Shown here: positions 1 to 5,192 of the stretch, one piece after another
How the letters are laid out: each line of letters starts with the position of its first letter
Position numbering within the stretch: the first letter of the stretch is position 1
Source of the DNA: Alphaproteobacteria bacterium
Lineage (GTDB): Bacteria > Pseudomonadota > Alphaproteobacteria > UBA828
DNA length: 5,967 nucleotides
Assembly (NCBI GenBank): GCA_018668475.1
Contig: JABJCZ010000071.1
Span: 1-5,967 of the forward strand
Direction: 5' to 3'
Notes under the pieces: generated by a model
Databases searched by the model: none
Told to the model about the DNA's origin: nothing
Seen by the model: only the letters and a program-made list of their open reading frames with translations
Made by a program: the position numbers and the translations under genes

Positions 1-549
1 GGTGTAGCACATGCCACACGGCTCATTTTCATCGATCGCCGGGAAGGCATAATCTGCCGGCGCGCTCTGCAGAAACGCCTCATAGCATTCGTAGCCATCG
101 AGCAACGGTTTATCGCTTCGGTTGGCGACAAATACGCGCTCGATCCCGGTGTGCTCGCGGATTTTTTCAAACAGGGGCAGCAAGGCCTCATCGACAATCG
201 CAAAACGATCGTCCGCATGGTTGGCGATGAAAATAATATCGTCTGGATGCAGGCGGAAATTGAGGGTGTGATACACACCGCCGGCGCAGGGTGCGCCAAA
301 GTAGGCTTCCAGATGGACGTGGTTGTTCCACATCATGGTGGCCACCCGGTCGCCGCGCTTCAGGCCGGCGGCATCAAGCGCGCCGGCAAGCTGGCGCGAG
401 CGCTCGTAAAGATCTGCGTAGGTGTAGCGGTGAAGCGACTTGTCCGCCATGTTGGAGACAACCTCCACCTTGCGGAATTGCCGCCCGGCGCGCTCCAAAA
501 TACTTGTGAGCGTCAGCGGATAATCCATCATTGTGGCGGCAAATGTCAT
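1..549 (-). CDS. Acyl-CoA ligase (AMP-binding, ANL superfamily), N-terminal part, cut by window edge
   Basis: Reading leftwards from ATG at 549-547 gives 183 codons without a stop up to the window edge. The protein begins MTFAATMMDYPLTLTSILER and continues with RYTYADLYERSRQLAGAL (about 41-58), GLKRGDRVA (62-70), a WNNHVHLEAYFGAPCAGGVYHTLN-type stretch (74-97) and HPDDIIFIANHADDRF (101-116). These are typical N-terminal blocks of AMP-forming fatty-acyl-CoA ligases, which activate a carboxylic acid with ATP and load it on CoA in the cytoplasm. From memory the pattern is closest to the AlkK/DmdB-like subgroup (medium- or long-chain acids, about 540 residues). The visible part ends at ENEPCGMCYT, where family members continue into the SGTTG-type P-loop, so the catalytic core lies outside and the substrate cannot be read. 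GGGAAGGG at 557-564 (minus-strand reading) lies 7 nt before the ATG and supports this start; an internal Met7 or Met8 is possible but less likely. It is transcribed divergently from the kinase operon. Confidence 0.92.
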   Translation of the reverse strand, partial: MTFAATMMDYPLTLTSILERAGRQFRKVEVVSNMADKSLHRYTYADLYERSRQLAGALDAAGLKRGDRVATMMWNNHVHLEAYFGAPCAGGVYHTLNFRLHPDDIIFIANHADDRFAIVDEALLPLFEKIREHTGIERVFVANRSDKPLLDGYECYEAFLQSAPADYAFPAIDENEPCGMCYT

Positions 550-606
550 GGTTTGGCCCTTCCCAGGCGGTTCCCAGTCTTCGATGCTCTGCTCGGCCGG
601 TTAGCA

Positions 607-675
607 TGGCCGTATTGGGCTTATATTGCCTGATGCGGGCGGCAATGGCCAAGAGCCTGATTGGCCGTTATGGGC
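607..675. repeat. Pair of 14-nt near-direct repeats, 55 bp apart
   Basis: TGGCCGTATTGGGC at 607-620 and TGGCCGTTATGGGC at 662-675 agree at 12 of 14 positions, differing only in the central three bases. The start-to-start distance is 55 bp, which is between five and five and a half helical turns. They flank the two inverted repeats in the same intergenic region. A role as paired binding sites for a regulator of the divergent genes is possible, but this is inference from position only. Confidence 0.5.
625..666. repeat. Two adjacent 6-bp inverted repeats
   Basis: The first dyad is ATTGCC (625-630), a 10-nt spacer, then GGCAAT (641-646). The second starts directly afterwards: GGCCAA (647-652), an 8-nt spacer, then TTGGCC (661-666). 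Both are perfect within the six bases and neither is followed by a T-tract, so they do not look like terminators. Dyads of this size are common in GC-rich DNA. Their back-to-back placement inside a divergent promoter region is what makes an operator role worth considering. Confidence 0.45.
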
Positions 676-766
676 GATTTCTTGACGCTGCTTTCATGCG
701 AGTGTTACCGTCCCGCTACGGCAATGAAAGTTCCTGTGATAACAATATGTTGTATGAATTCTTGAG

Positions 767-783
767 GGCGGCGTGAAGCCGCC
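767..783 (+). other. Perfect hairpin with the candidate GTG start codon in its loop
   Basis: GGCGGC (767-772) pairs perfectly with GCCGCC (778-783), leaving the loop GTGAA (773-777). The candidate GTG start codon of the kinase is exactly the first three bases of the loop. The GAGGG Shine-Dalgarno candidate (764-768) runs into the left stem, so folding would hide part of it. Six GC pairs with a five-base loop should be stable. Whether it forms in the mRNA and matters for translation is inference. Confidence 0.55.
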
Positions 784-1714
784 GGACGCGCCCATAGAAG
801 GGCGCGCAATGCCGGGCGGGGTCTCCAGCGATGTCATGATCGTGGACGGTCCGGACGGACCGTTCGTCGTCAAGCGGGCGTTGCCCAAGTTGAAGGTGGA
901 TGCAGACTGGCGTTCCGACCCGCGTCGCTCCGGCATTGAAGTTGCGTGCCTCAGGGAAATGGCGGACTTGCTGGGTCAGACAACTGTGCCGCGGGTGCTT
1001 TGGGTCAATGAGGCTGAACACAGTTTTGCAATGGAGTGCATTGATGCGCGCTTTGTGAACTGGAAGGAGCGTTTGCTCGACGGCGACATTGACCCCGCGA
1101 CAGCGCGACGCGCCGGCACGCTGCTGGGCCAATTTCACACCCGGTCAGCCGCACGGGATCATCTAGCGGCTCGTTTTGACGATCGCCAGTTTCTGATGGA
1201 GCTTCGGGTCACGCCCTATCATCGGCGCATTGCCGAACGGCACGGGGATATTGCACCGGATATTGAAAGTGTTGTGGCGCGGATGCTGGAGACGCGTATC
1301 TCCCTGGTGCATGGTGACTACAGCCCAAAAAACATGCTGGTGGAGGGCGCCGATGTGGTGGTGCTCGATTGCGAGGTCGCCCATTGGGGTGATCCGCGCT
1401 TCGACCTCGGGTTTTGCTTGTCACACCTGGCGCTGAAGATAATCAGGGATGGCGGGCACGCCGTGGCGATGGCCGCTTGCGCGGAGGCTTACCTGGCCGG
1501 CTACGCGAAAGAAGGTATGGATATTATGGACGCCGAGGCCTGTCGGCAGACCGGGTGTTTGATGCTGGCGCGGATCGACGGTGACTCGCCGGTGGAATAT
1601 TTGCCCGAGGAACCGCGCCGACAACACGCCCGTGCGGTGGCCCGGTCACTAATTGTCGACCCACCGTCTGACATGGCGCAAGTGGGTAGCCGAACGCAGG
1701 AGTTAATGTCATGA
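773..1714 (+). CDS. APH/choline-kinase-fold phosphotransferase (small-molecule kinase)
   Basis: This 313-residue cytoplasmic protein belongs to the aminoglycoside phosphotransferase/choline kinase fold (APH family), which transfers phosphate from ATP to a hydroxyl group of a small molecule. Visible blocks are a glycine-containing nucleotide loop PGGVSSD (14-20), a probable ATP-binding lysine in FVVKRALPKLKV (Lys34), the catalytic loop HGDYSPKN (180-187, with Asp182 as base and Asn187 as metal ligand) and LDCEVAHWGDPRFDLG (198-213, with Asp199 as the metal-binding Asp). LARIDGDSPVEYL (265-277) recalls a conserved C-terminal block of the methylthioribose-kinase-like branch. The substrate cannot be read, and an antibiotic-resistance role is not implied. 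GTG 773 has GAGGG only 4 nt upstream. ATG 809 (Met13) has GAAGGG at a better 6 nt, but starting there would remove most of the first beta strand, so GTG is preferred without certainty. Its TGA overlaps the enolase ATG (ATGA), indicating translational coupling. Confidence 0.88.
   Translation: MKPPDAPIEGRAMPGGVSSDVMIVDGPDGPFVVKRALPKLKVDADWRSDPRRSGIEVACLREMADLLGQTTVPRVLWVNEAEHSFAMECIDARFVNWKERLLDGDIDPATARRAGTLLGQFHTRSAARDHLAARFDDRQFLMELRVTPYHRRIAERHGDIAPDIESVVARMLETRISLVHGDYSPKNMLVEGADVVVLDCEVAHWGDPRFDLGFCLSHLALKIIRDGGHAVAMAACAEAYLAGYAKEGMDIMDAEACRQTGCLMLARIDGDSPVEYLPEEPRRQHARAVARSLIVDPPSDMAQVGSRTQELMS
787..806 (+). other. Perfect 7-bp hairpin covering the ribosome binding site of the alternative ATG start
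   Basis: CGCGCCC (787-793), loop ATAGAA (794-799), then GGGCGCG (800-806) form a perfect 7-bp GC stem. The GAAGGG sequence (797-802), which would be a well-spaced Shine-Dalgarno for ATG 809, lies half in the loop and half in the right stem. The hairpin begins three bases after the previous one ends. There is no T-tract, so it is not an intrinsic terminator. GGCGG at 815-819 could also pair with CCGCC at 779-783, an alternative fold that would exclude the upstream hairpin and enclose ATG 809. Confidence 0.5.
1698..1702 (+). promoter_or_regulatory. Ribosome binding site of the enolase paralogue
   Basis: AGGAG lies 8 nt before ATG 1711 and 14 nt before the second in-frame ATG at 1717. The spacing favours 1711, which also gives the ATGA overlap with the kinase stop codon. 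Confidence 0.7.
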
Positions 1715-3006
1715 GTATGTCGCGAATAAGCGCAGTTCACGGGCGCCAGGTTTTTGATTCGCGAGGACGGCCGACGGTTGAGGTCGATGTCACCTTGCAA
1801 AACGGTGTTCGCGGGCGAGCTGCTGTGCCGTCAGGCGCATCAACCGGCGCGGCAGAAGCTCTTGAGCTGCGGGATGGCGATATGGCGGCGTTTGACGGCT
1901 TTGGTGTGACCAAAGCCGTTGCCCACGTGAACGATGAAATCTCCAGGGCCGTGTCAGAGTTGGATCCGGAGGATCAGCGCGGGCTTGATGATCGGCTGCG
2001 TGAGCTTGATGGAACCGAAAACCTCTCACGCCTGGGCGCCAACGCCGTGCTTGGTGTGTCGATGGCAAGTTGCCGGGCAGCTGCTGCTGCACAAGGTGTG
2101 CCGCTTTGGCGGCGGGTCATGACGATATCAGACAACGCATCACCGATCATGCCGATGCCGATGGTCAACATCCTATCGGGTGGGAAACACGCGGGTGGCG
2201 GCATGGATATTCAGGACTTCCTGATGATTCCTGCATCAGCACGAAGTCTCGATGAGGCGATGCGCATGATTGCGGCTGTGCGAACCTCGGCGACGGCCCT
2301 ATGTGCGCAGGCAGGCCTGCCTGTTCTGCTTGCGGATGAGGGTGGCCTTAGCCCGGGACTACAGACACCTCGCGAGGCGCTCGACCTCATGGTGCAATCT
2401 TTTGAGGCTGCCGGCCTGGAGCCGGGCCGAGATGCCGTCATCGCCCTTGATATGGCGGCCGCCGGCCTTGCTACCGAAGATGGGTACAATTTTGAGCGGG
2501 CGGGTCAGCATTTCTCCGGCGCCGAGCTTGTCGAGGAAATTGCTGGCTGGGTAGCGGAGTATCCCATCACCTCGATCGAGGATGCGCTGGGCGAAGAGGA
2601 TTGGCCGCATTGGCGCATGCTGTTGGCAAGGGTCAGCCATATTCAATTGATCGGGGACGATTTGCTTTGCACCAATCCACAGAGAATTGCGAAAGCCGCT
2701 TCAGAAAATGCAGCCAATGCGGCGCTTATCAAGGTCAATCAGAACGGCACTTTGTCCGGGACGCTGGACGCCATGGCAGCGGCCCGTTCAGCCGGGTTTA
2801 CCAGTGTCGTATCGGCGCGATCAGGCGAAACGGAAGATGACTTTATAGCTGATCTGGCGGTCGGCACGGGCGCTGGCCAGATCAAGATCGGCTCGGTTCG
2901 CTGCGGTGAGCGTATGGCAAAATATAATCAACTGGTCCGCATTGCGGAGGCCGTGGACGATGCCAACATCGCGCCGTGGCCACCACAAAAGCCAGCGACC
3001 AGCTGA
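1711..3006 (+). CDS. Enolase paralogue with altered active site
   Basis: At 431 residues this is a full-length enolase-family protein (E. coli Eno is 432), cytoplasmic. Enolase converts 2-phosphoglycerate to phosphoenolpyruvate. Family blocks run in order: DSRGRPTVEVDV (16-27), the mobile loop PSGASTG (40-46), GGKHAG (157-162, His160 equivalent to yeast His159), ADEGG (208-212, Glu210 the general acid), metal ligands Asp247, Glu290 and the GDD at 315-317, LIKVNQNG (339-346, Lys341 the general base), ARSGETED (369-376) and GQIKIGS (389-395, Lys392). Two active-site residues differ: the His of the usual S-H-R-S (yeast His373) is Ala369, and the Glu168 equivalent is Asp169 in DIQDF. The conserved Asn after the GGxHA loop is also gone (AGGG). 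The enzyme may thus be slowed or act on a different 2-phospho-acid. It sits between a kinase and a hydrolase, not beside pyrG or pyruvate dehydrogenase genes as housekeeping eno often does. The symbol eno is withheld for these reasons. Confidence 0.93.
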   Translation: MSMSRISAVHGRQVFDSRGRPTVEVDVTLQNGVRGRAAVPSGASTGAAEALELRDGDMAAFDGFGVTKAVAHVNDEISRAVSELDPEDQRGLDDRLRELDGTENLSRLGANAVLGVSMASCRAAAAAQGVPLWRRVMTISDNASPIMPMPMVNILSGGKHAGGGMDIQDFLMIPASARSLDEAMRMIAAVRTSATALCAQAGLPVLLADEGGLSPGLQTPREALDLMVQSFEAAGLEPGRDAVIALDMAAAGLATEDGYNFERAGQHFSGAELVEEIAGWVAEYPITSIEDALGEEDWPHWRMLLARVSHIQLIGDDLLCTNPQRIAKAASENAANAALIKVNQNGTLSGTLDAMAAARSAGFTSVVSARSGETEDDFIADLAVGTGAGQIKIGSVRCGERMAKYNQLVRIAEAVDDANIAPWPPQKPATS

Positions 3007-3013
3007 GGGAGGG
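3007..3013 (+). promoter_or_regulatory. Strong ribosome binding site fixing the hydrolase start
   Basis: GGGAGGG ends 7 nt before ATG 3021 and directly follows the enolase TGA (3004-3006). It selects ATG 3021 over the in-frame GTG at 2976, which lies inside the enolase gene and has no comparable site. Confidence 0.75.
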
Positions 3014-3020
3014 AAGAGGC

Positions 3021-3899
3021 ATGAACGATCCTGTTGTTTATCGGGACTACACCCGCAGCGAATTGGATGCGCAGTACAACAACCGGTCACGGTATCCGGA
3101 ATACACCGAGTATTTTTCCAATTGGGAGCGCTGGAGTGGTGAGGCAAAGGCGGCCATGCCGAATGCGCGGCTGGATGTCGCGTATGGCGCATCTCTGATG
3201 GAGACCCTCGATATATTTCCGGCAGACGAACCGGGTGCGCCTATCCAAGTGATGATTCATGGTGGGTATTGGTACTCGCTCGATAAGAAGCATGACAGCT
3301 TCGTCGCACAGGGGCTGAAGCCTCATGGTGTTACAACGGTGGTGATCAACTACGGATTGGCGCCGGATTACGGCATGGACGAAATTGTGCGCCAGAACCG
3401 AGCAGCCTTTGAATGGGTGTGGCGCAACGCTGCTGACATAAATGGTGACCCGGACCAGATCTATACCGTCGGTCAATCCGCCGGGGGACACCTTGTGCTC
3501 ATGGTTTTGGCCACCGACTGGCCGGCCTTTGGCGCCGGGCTGCCGGTGGATCTCGTGAAAGGCGGCATCTCGATTTCCGGAATTTACGATCTTGAGCCAA
3601 TCCGGCTTTGCTATCTCAACGACAAGGTCGGAATGGATAGGGACGTGGCGCACCGCAACAGCCCGATCCATCAGGCATATCCGTGCGCCGCACCGCTGAT
3701 GTTCGTCTCCGGCGACATTGAATCAGATGAGTATTCCCGTCAGGCCGACGCAATGGACGTCGTGTGGAAAACACATGGGTATCCGTGTGAACACCTCAGC
3801 CTGCCGGGCCGGAACCACTTCACCATGGCAGACCTGTTGCGCGAGCCTGAAAGTGAGATGACTGTCGCGTTGCTACGTCAAATGGGGTTGCGTCCCTGA
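3021..3899 (+). CDS. Alpha/beta hydrolase, kynurenine-formamidase/esterase type
   Basis: This 292-residue alpha/beta-hydrolase has no signal peptide, so it is probably cytoplasmic. It carries the oxyanion-hole motif HGGYW (80-84), as in kynurenine formamidases and hormone-sensitive-lipase-like esterases. The nucleophile elbow is GQSAGG (151-156, Ser153). A late acidic segment GDIESDE (231-237) supplies the acid (Asp232 or Glu234), and RNHFTM (264-269) supplies catalytic His266. SGIYDLEPIRLCYLN (186-200) also recalls the formamidase-like family. Such enzymes hydrolyse amides, formamides or esters of small molecules. The complete triad argues for an active enzyme. No tryptophan or kynurenine gene is visible nearby, so a true kynurenine formamidase role is not supported; the operon suggests hydrolysis of a substrate or product shared with the kinase and the enolase paralogue. 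It is the last gene of the operon, 14 nt after the enolase stop. Confidence 0.9.
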   Translation: MNDPVVYRDYTRSELDAQYNNRSRYPEYTEYFSNWERWSGEAKAAMPNARLDVAYGASLMETLDIFPADEPGAPIQVMIHGGYWYSLDKKHDSFVAQGLKPHGVTTVVINYGLAPDYGMDEIVRQNRAAFEWVWRNAADINGDPDQIYTVGQSAGGHLVLMVLATDWPAFGAGLPVDLVKGGISISGIYDLEPIRLCYLNDKVGMDRDVAHRNSPIHQAYPCAAPLMFVSGDIESDEYSRQADAMDVVWKTHGYPCEHLSLPGRNHFTMADLLREPESEMTVALLRQMGLRP

Positions 3900-3977
3900 G
3901 TCCTGTTGGGTGTATGGCTGTCGCGCCCAAGTGCCACCACGTATAGCCCTAATTATCCTGCGGCGATTTGTCGCAAA

Positions 3978-3992
3978 TGCAAATCATTCGCA
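3978..3992. promoter_or_regulatory. Fur-family operator candidate (7-1-7 inverted repeat)
   Basis: TGCAAAT-C-ATTCGCA is an inverted repeat with 6 of 7 symmetric positions around a single central base, the architecture of Fur-type boxes. The 19 bases 3973-3991 match the classical E. coli Fur consensus (GATAATGATAATCATTATC) at 13 of 19 positions by my count. A second dyad, ATTTG-TCG-CAAAT (3966-3978), touches its left side, and overlapping dyads are common at Fur sites. It lies 5 nt upstream of a -35-like TTGACG and before an iron-uptake gene. In alphaproteobacteria, Fur, Mur and Irr share this kind of target, so the regulator is left open. Confidence 0.6.
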
Positions 3993-3997
3993 ATTGG

Positions 3998-4027
3998 TTG
4001 ACGGGCTCCTGCAGGGCTCGTAATGAT
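3998..4027 (+). promoter_or_regulatory. Candidate sigma-70 promoter of the iron-binding protein gene
   Basis: TTGACG (3998-4003) matches five of six -35 consensus bases. After 18 nt, AATGAT (4022-4027) matches four of six -10 bases. The Fur-like dyad sits just upstream of the -35. The resulting leader would be roughly 85-90 nt. This is a consensus match only. Confidence 0.4.
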
Positions 4028-4121
4028 GGGGCCATCGAAACAATGTCCCGCGCGATCCAATTGCCGCCATTGAAACTGATCGAGCAATTTTAGCGGGGCC
4101 GCACCGTGGAGCGCACGTCCT

Positions 4122-5192
4122 ATGAGTAGCTCGGTTTCCAGGTTATCACCTCTGTCTTGGGGCCTCTGCGTGGCCGCATTTGCCGTTGTGGCTGCTATGG
4201 CTGCTGCCTTGTTCAGCGCCGGTCAGGCGCGGGCATCAGAGGACGTGGTCAACGTCTATTCATTCCGGCAGGAGGTGCTTATTCGGCCTTTGCTGGACGC
4301 ATTCACGGCGGAAACTGGAATCGAGGTTCGGCTGGTCAGTGCCAAAGACGATGCGCTATTGGAGCGCCTCAAGAGTGAAGGCGAGTTTAGCCCGGCCGAT
4401 GTGCTGCTGACGGCTGATGCTGGCCGGTTGTGGCGGGCCAAGGAAGCCGGGGTTCTTCAGCCCGTTACATCAACGGTGTTGGAGAGCCGGGTTCCCGCTC
4501 AGTACCGTGACCCGGAGGGGTACTGGTATGGGCTATCTGTTCGCGCGCGCACGATCATGGTGGCGGCGGACCGGGTGAAGCCAACCGACATCACGAGCTA
4601 CGCCGATCTTGCAGACGAACGCTGGCGTGGCCGGATCTGCATTCGCTCGTCGGGCAATATCTATAATCAGTCCATGCTCGGTGCGTTCATCGCACACCGC
4701 GGGTCGGAGTGGACTGAGACATGGGCTGCCGGATTGGTTGCCAATTTCGCCCGCAAGCCGGCTGGTGGTGATCGTGACCAGTTGCGTGCGGTTGCCGCTG
4801 GCGAATGTGATGTCGCGGTCTCAAACACATATTACCTCGGGCGCATGGCCTCATCTTCCAAGGAAGTAGATCGGGCCGTGGCCGAGGCGATTACGGTAAT
4901 TTGGCCGGATCAGAATGGATACGGCGTCCACGTCAACGTCAGTGGTGGGGCGGTGACCCGCAGCGCCAGTCACAAAGACGCAGCGGTTCGTCTGCTGGAG
5001 TTTTTGGCTGGGCCGCAGGCGCAAGCTCTTTATGCAGCGTCGGTCTATGAATATCCCGTGCTCGCCAGTACCTCGCGGTCGCCGGTGGTCGAGGCGTGGG
5101 GCACGTTCGTTGCTGATGATTTGAATCTGGTGGCATTGGGTGAAAACAATGCCGCAGCCATCCGCATCTCAGACCGGGTGGGCTGGCGCTAG
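4122..5192 (+). CDS. Fe(III) ABC-transporter periplasmic binding protein (FutA/FbpA type)
   Basis: This 356-residue protein has a clear Sec signal peptide: Arg7, a hydrophobic run at about 14-33 and a likely cleavage after ARA (36-38, before SED). The mature part is a type-2 periplasmic binding protein that binds ferric iron and hands it to an ABC permease. VNVYSFRQ (43-50), WYGLSVRART (135-144), IRSSGNIYNQS (174-184) and SNTYYLGR (234-241) are hallmark segments. The iron-binding tyrosines of the FutA group are matched by Tyr46, Tyr181, Tyr237 and Tyr238. The His that follows the first Tyr in some FutA proteins is absent (RQE). ATG 4122 has TGGAG (4107-4111) 10 nt upstream, an ordinary site. 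An upstream Fur-like box suggests induction under iron limitation. No permease or ATPase gene is adjacent; downstream is a convergent gene, so the partner components must be encoded elsewhere. Confidence 0.92.
   Translation: MSSSVSRLSPLSWGLCVAAFAVVAAMAAALFSAGQARASEDVVNVYSFRQEVLIRPLLDAFTAETGIEVRLVSAKDDALLERLKSEGEFSPADVLLTADAGRLWRAKEAGVLQPVTSTVLESRVPAQYRDPEGYWYGLSVRARTIMVAADRVKPTDITSYADLADERWRGRICIRSSGNIYNQSMLGAFIAHRGSEWTETWAAGLVANFARKPAGGDRDQLRAVAAGECDVAVSNTYYLGRMASSSKEVDRAVAEAITVIWPDQNGYGVHVNVSGGAVTRSASHKDAAVRLLEFLAGPQAQALYAASVYEYPVLASTSRSPVVEAWGTFVADDLNLVALGENNAAAIRISDRVGWR

Larger units (their letters stand above)
550..772. promoter_or_regulatory. Divergent intergenic region between acyl-CoA ligase and kinase operon
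   Basis: This 223-bp stretch holds no convincing gene. It must carry the promoters for both divergent units. On the plus strand a TTGACG hexamer at 682-687 resembles a -35 box, but only weak -10 matches lie 17-18 nt downstream (for example TACCGT at 706-711). On the minus strand TATAAG (620-625) resembles a -10 box for the ligase, without a good -35. Between them lie two 14-nt near-identical direct repeats and two adjacent 6-bp inverted repeats, listed separately, which could be operator sites. Promoter positions are weak guesses from hexamer resemblance. Confidence 0.45.
3900..4121. promoter_or_regulatory. Intergenic region before the iron-binding protein gene
   Basis: These 222 bp separate the operon end from the iron-binding protein gene. 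No convincing gene is seen. The part just after the hydrolase has only a weak dyad (TTGGGTG 3906-3912 with CGCCCAA 3924-3930, one G-U pair, no T-tract), so there is no clear intrinsic terminator. The middle carries a Fur-type inverted repeat and a candidate promoter, listed separately. The remaining part, about 4028-4105, would be an untranslated leader. Confidence 0.6.

Noticed and set aside
151..633. Plus-strand open frame of 160 codons across the ligase gene
   Set aside because: It lies antisense to the acyl-CoA ligase, whose reading frame has clear family motifs, and its translation shows no recognisable domain. It is a shadow of GC-rich coding DNA.
531..776. Plus-strand open frame of 81 codons spanning the divergent intergenic region
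   Set aside because: It starts inside the ligase gene on the other strand, has low-complexity mixed composition and no motif, and it overlaps the kinase start by only four bases. No convincing ribosome binding site was seen.
773..1714. Aminoglycoside-resistance gene
   Set aside because: The APH fold is shared by many metabolic kinases. The block LARIDGDSPVEYL and the metabolic operon context fit a small-molecule kinase better than an antibiotic phosphotransferase.
2976..3020. N-terminal extension of the hydrolase from GTG 2976
   Set aside because: It would overlap the enolase gene by 31 bp and has no ribosome binding site comparable to GGGAGGG before ATG 3021; the added residues do not look like part of the fold.
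3087..3671. Minus-strand open frame of 194 codons inside the hydrolase gene
   Set aside because: It is fully antisense to a hydrolase with a complete catalytic triad and has no family-like features of its own.
3906..3930. Possible terminator hairpin after the hydrolase (TTGGGTG with CGCCCAA)
   Set aside because: The stem is 7 bp with a G-U pair and an 11-nt loop, and no T-tract follows, so it does not meet the pattern of an intrinsic terminator.
4023..4093. Two leader-peptide candidates of 16 codons (4023-4073 and 4043-4093) before the iron-binding protein gene
   Set aside because: No good ribosome binding site, no run of regulatory codons, and no attenuator hairpin follows them; short frames like these arise by chance.
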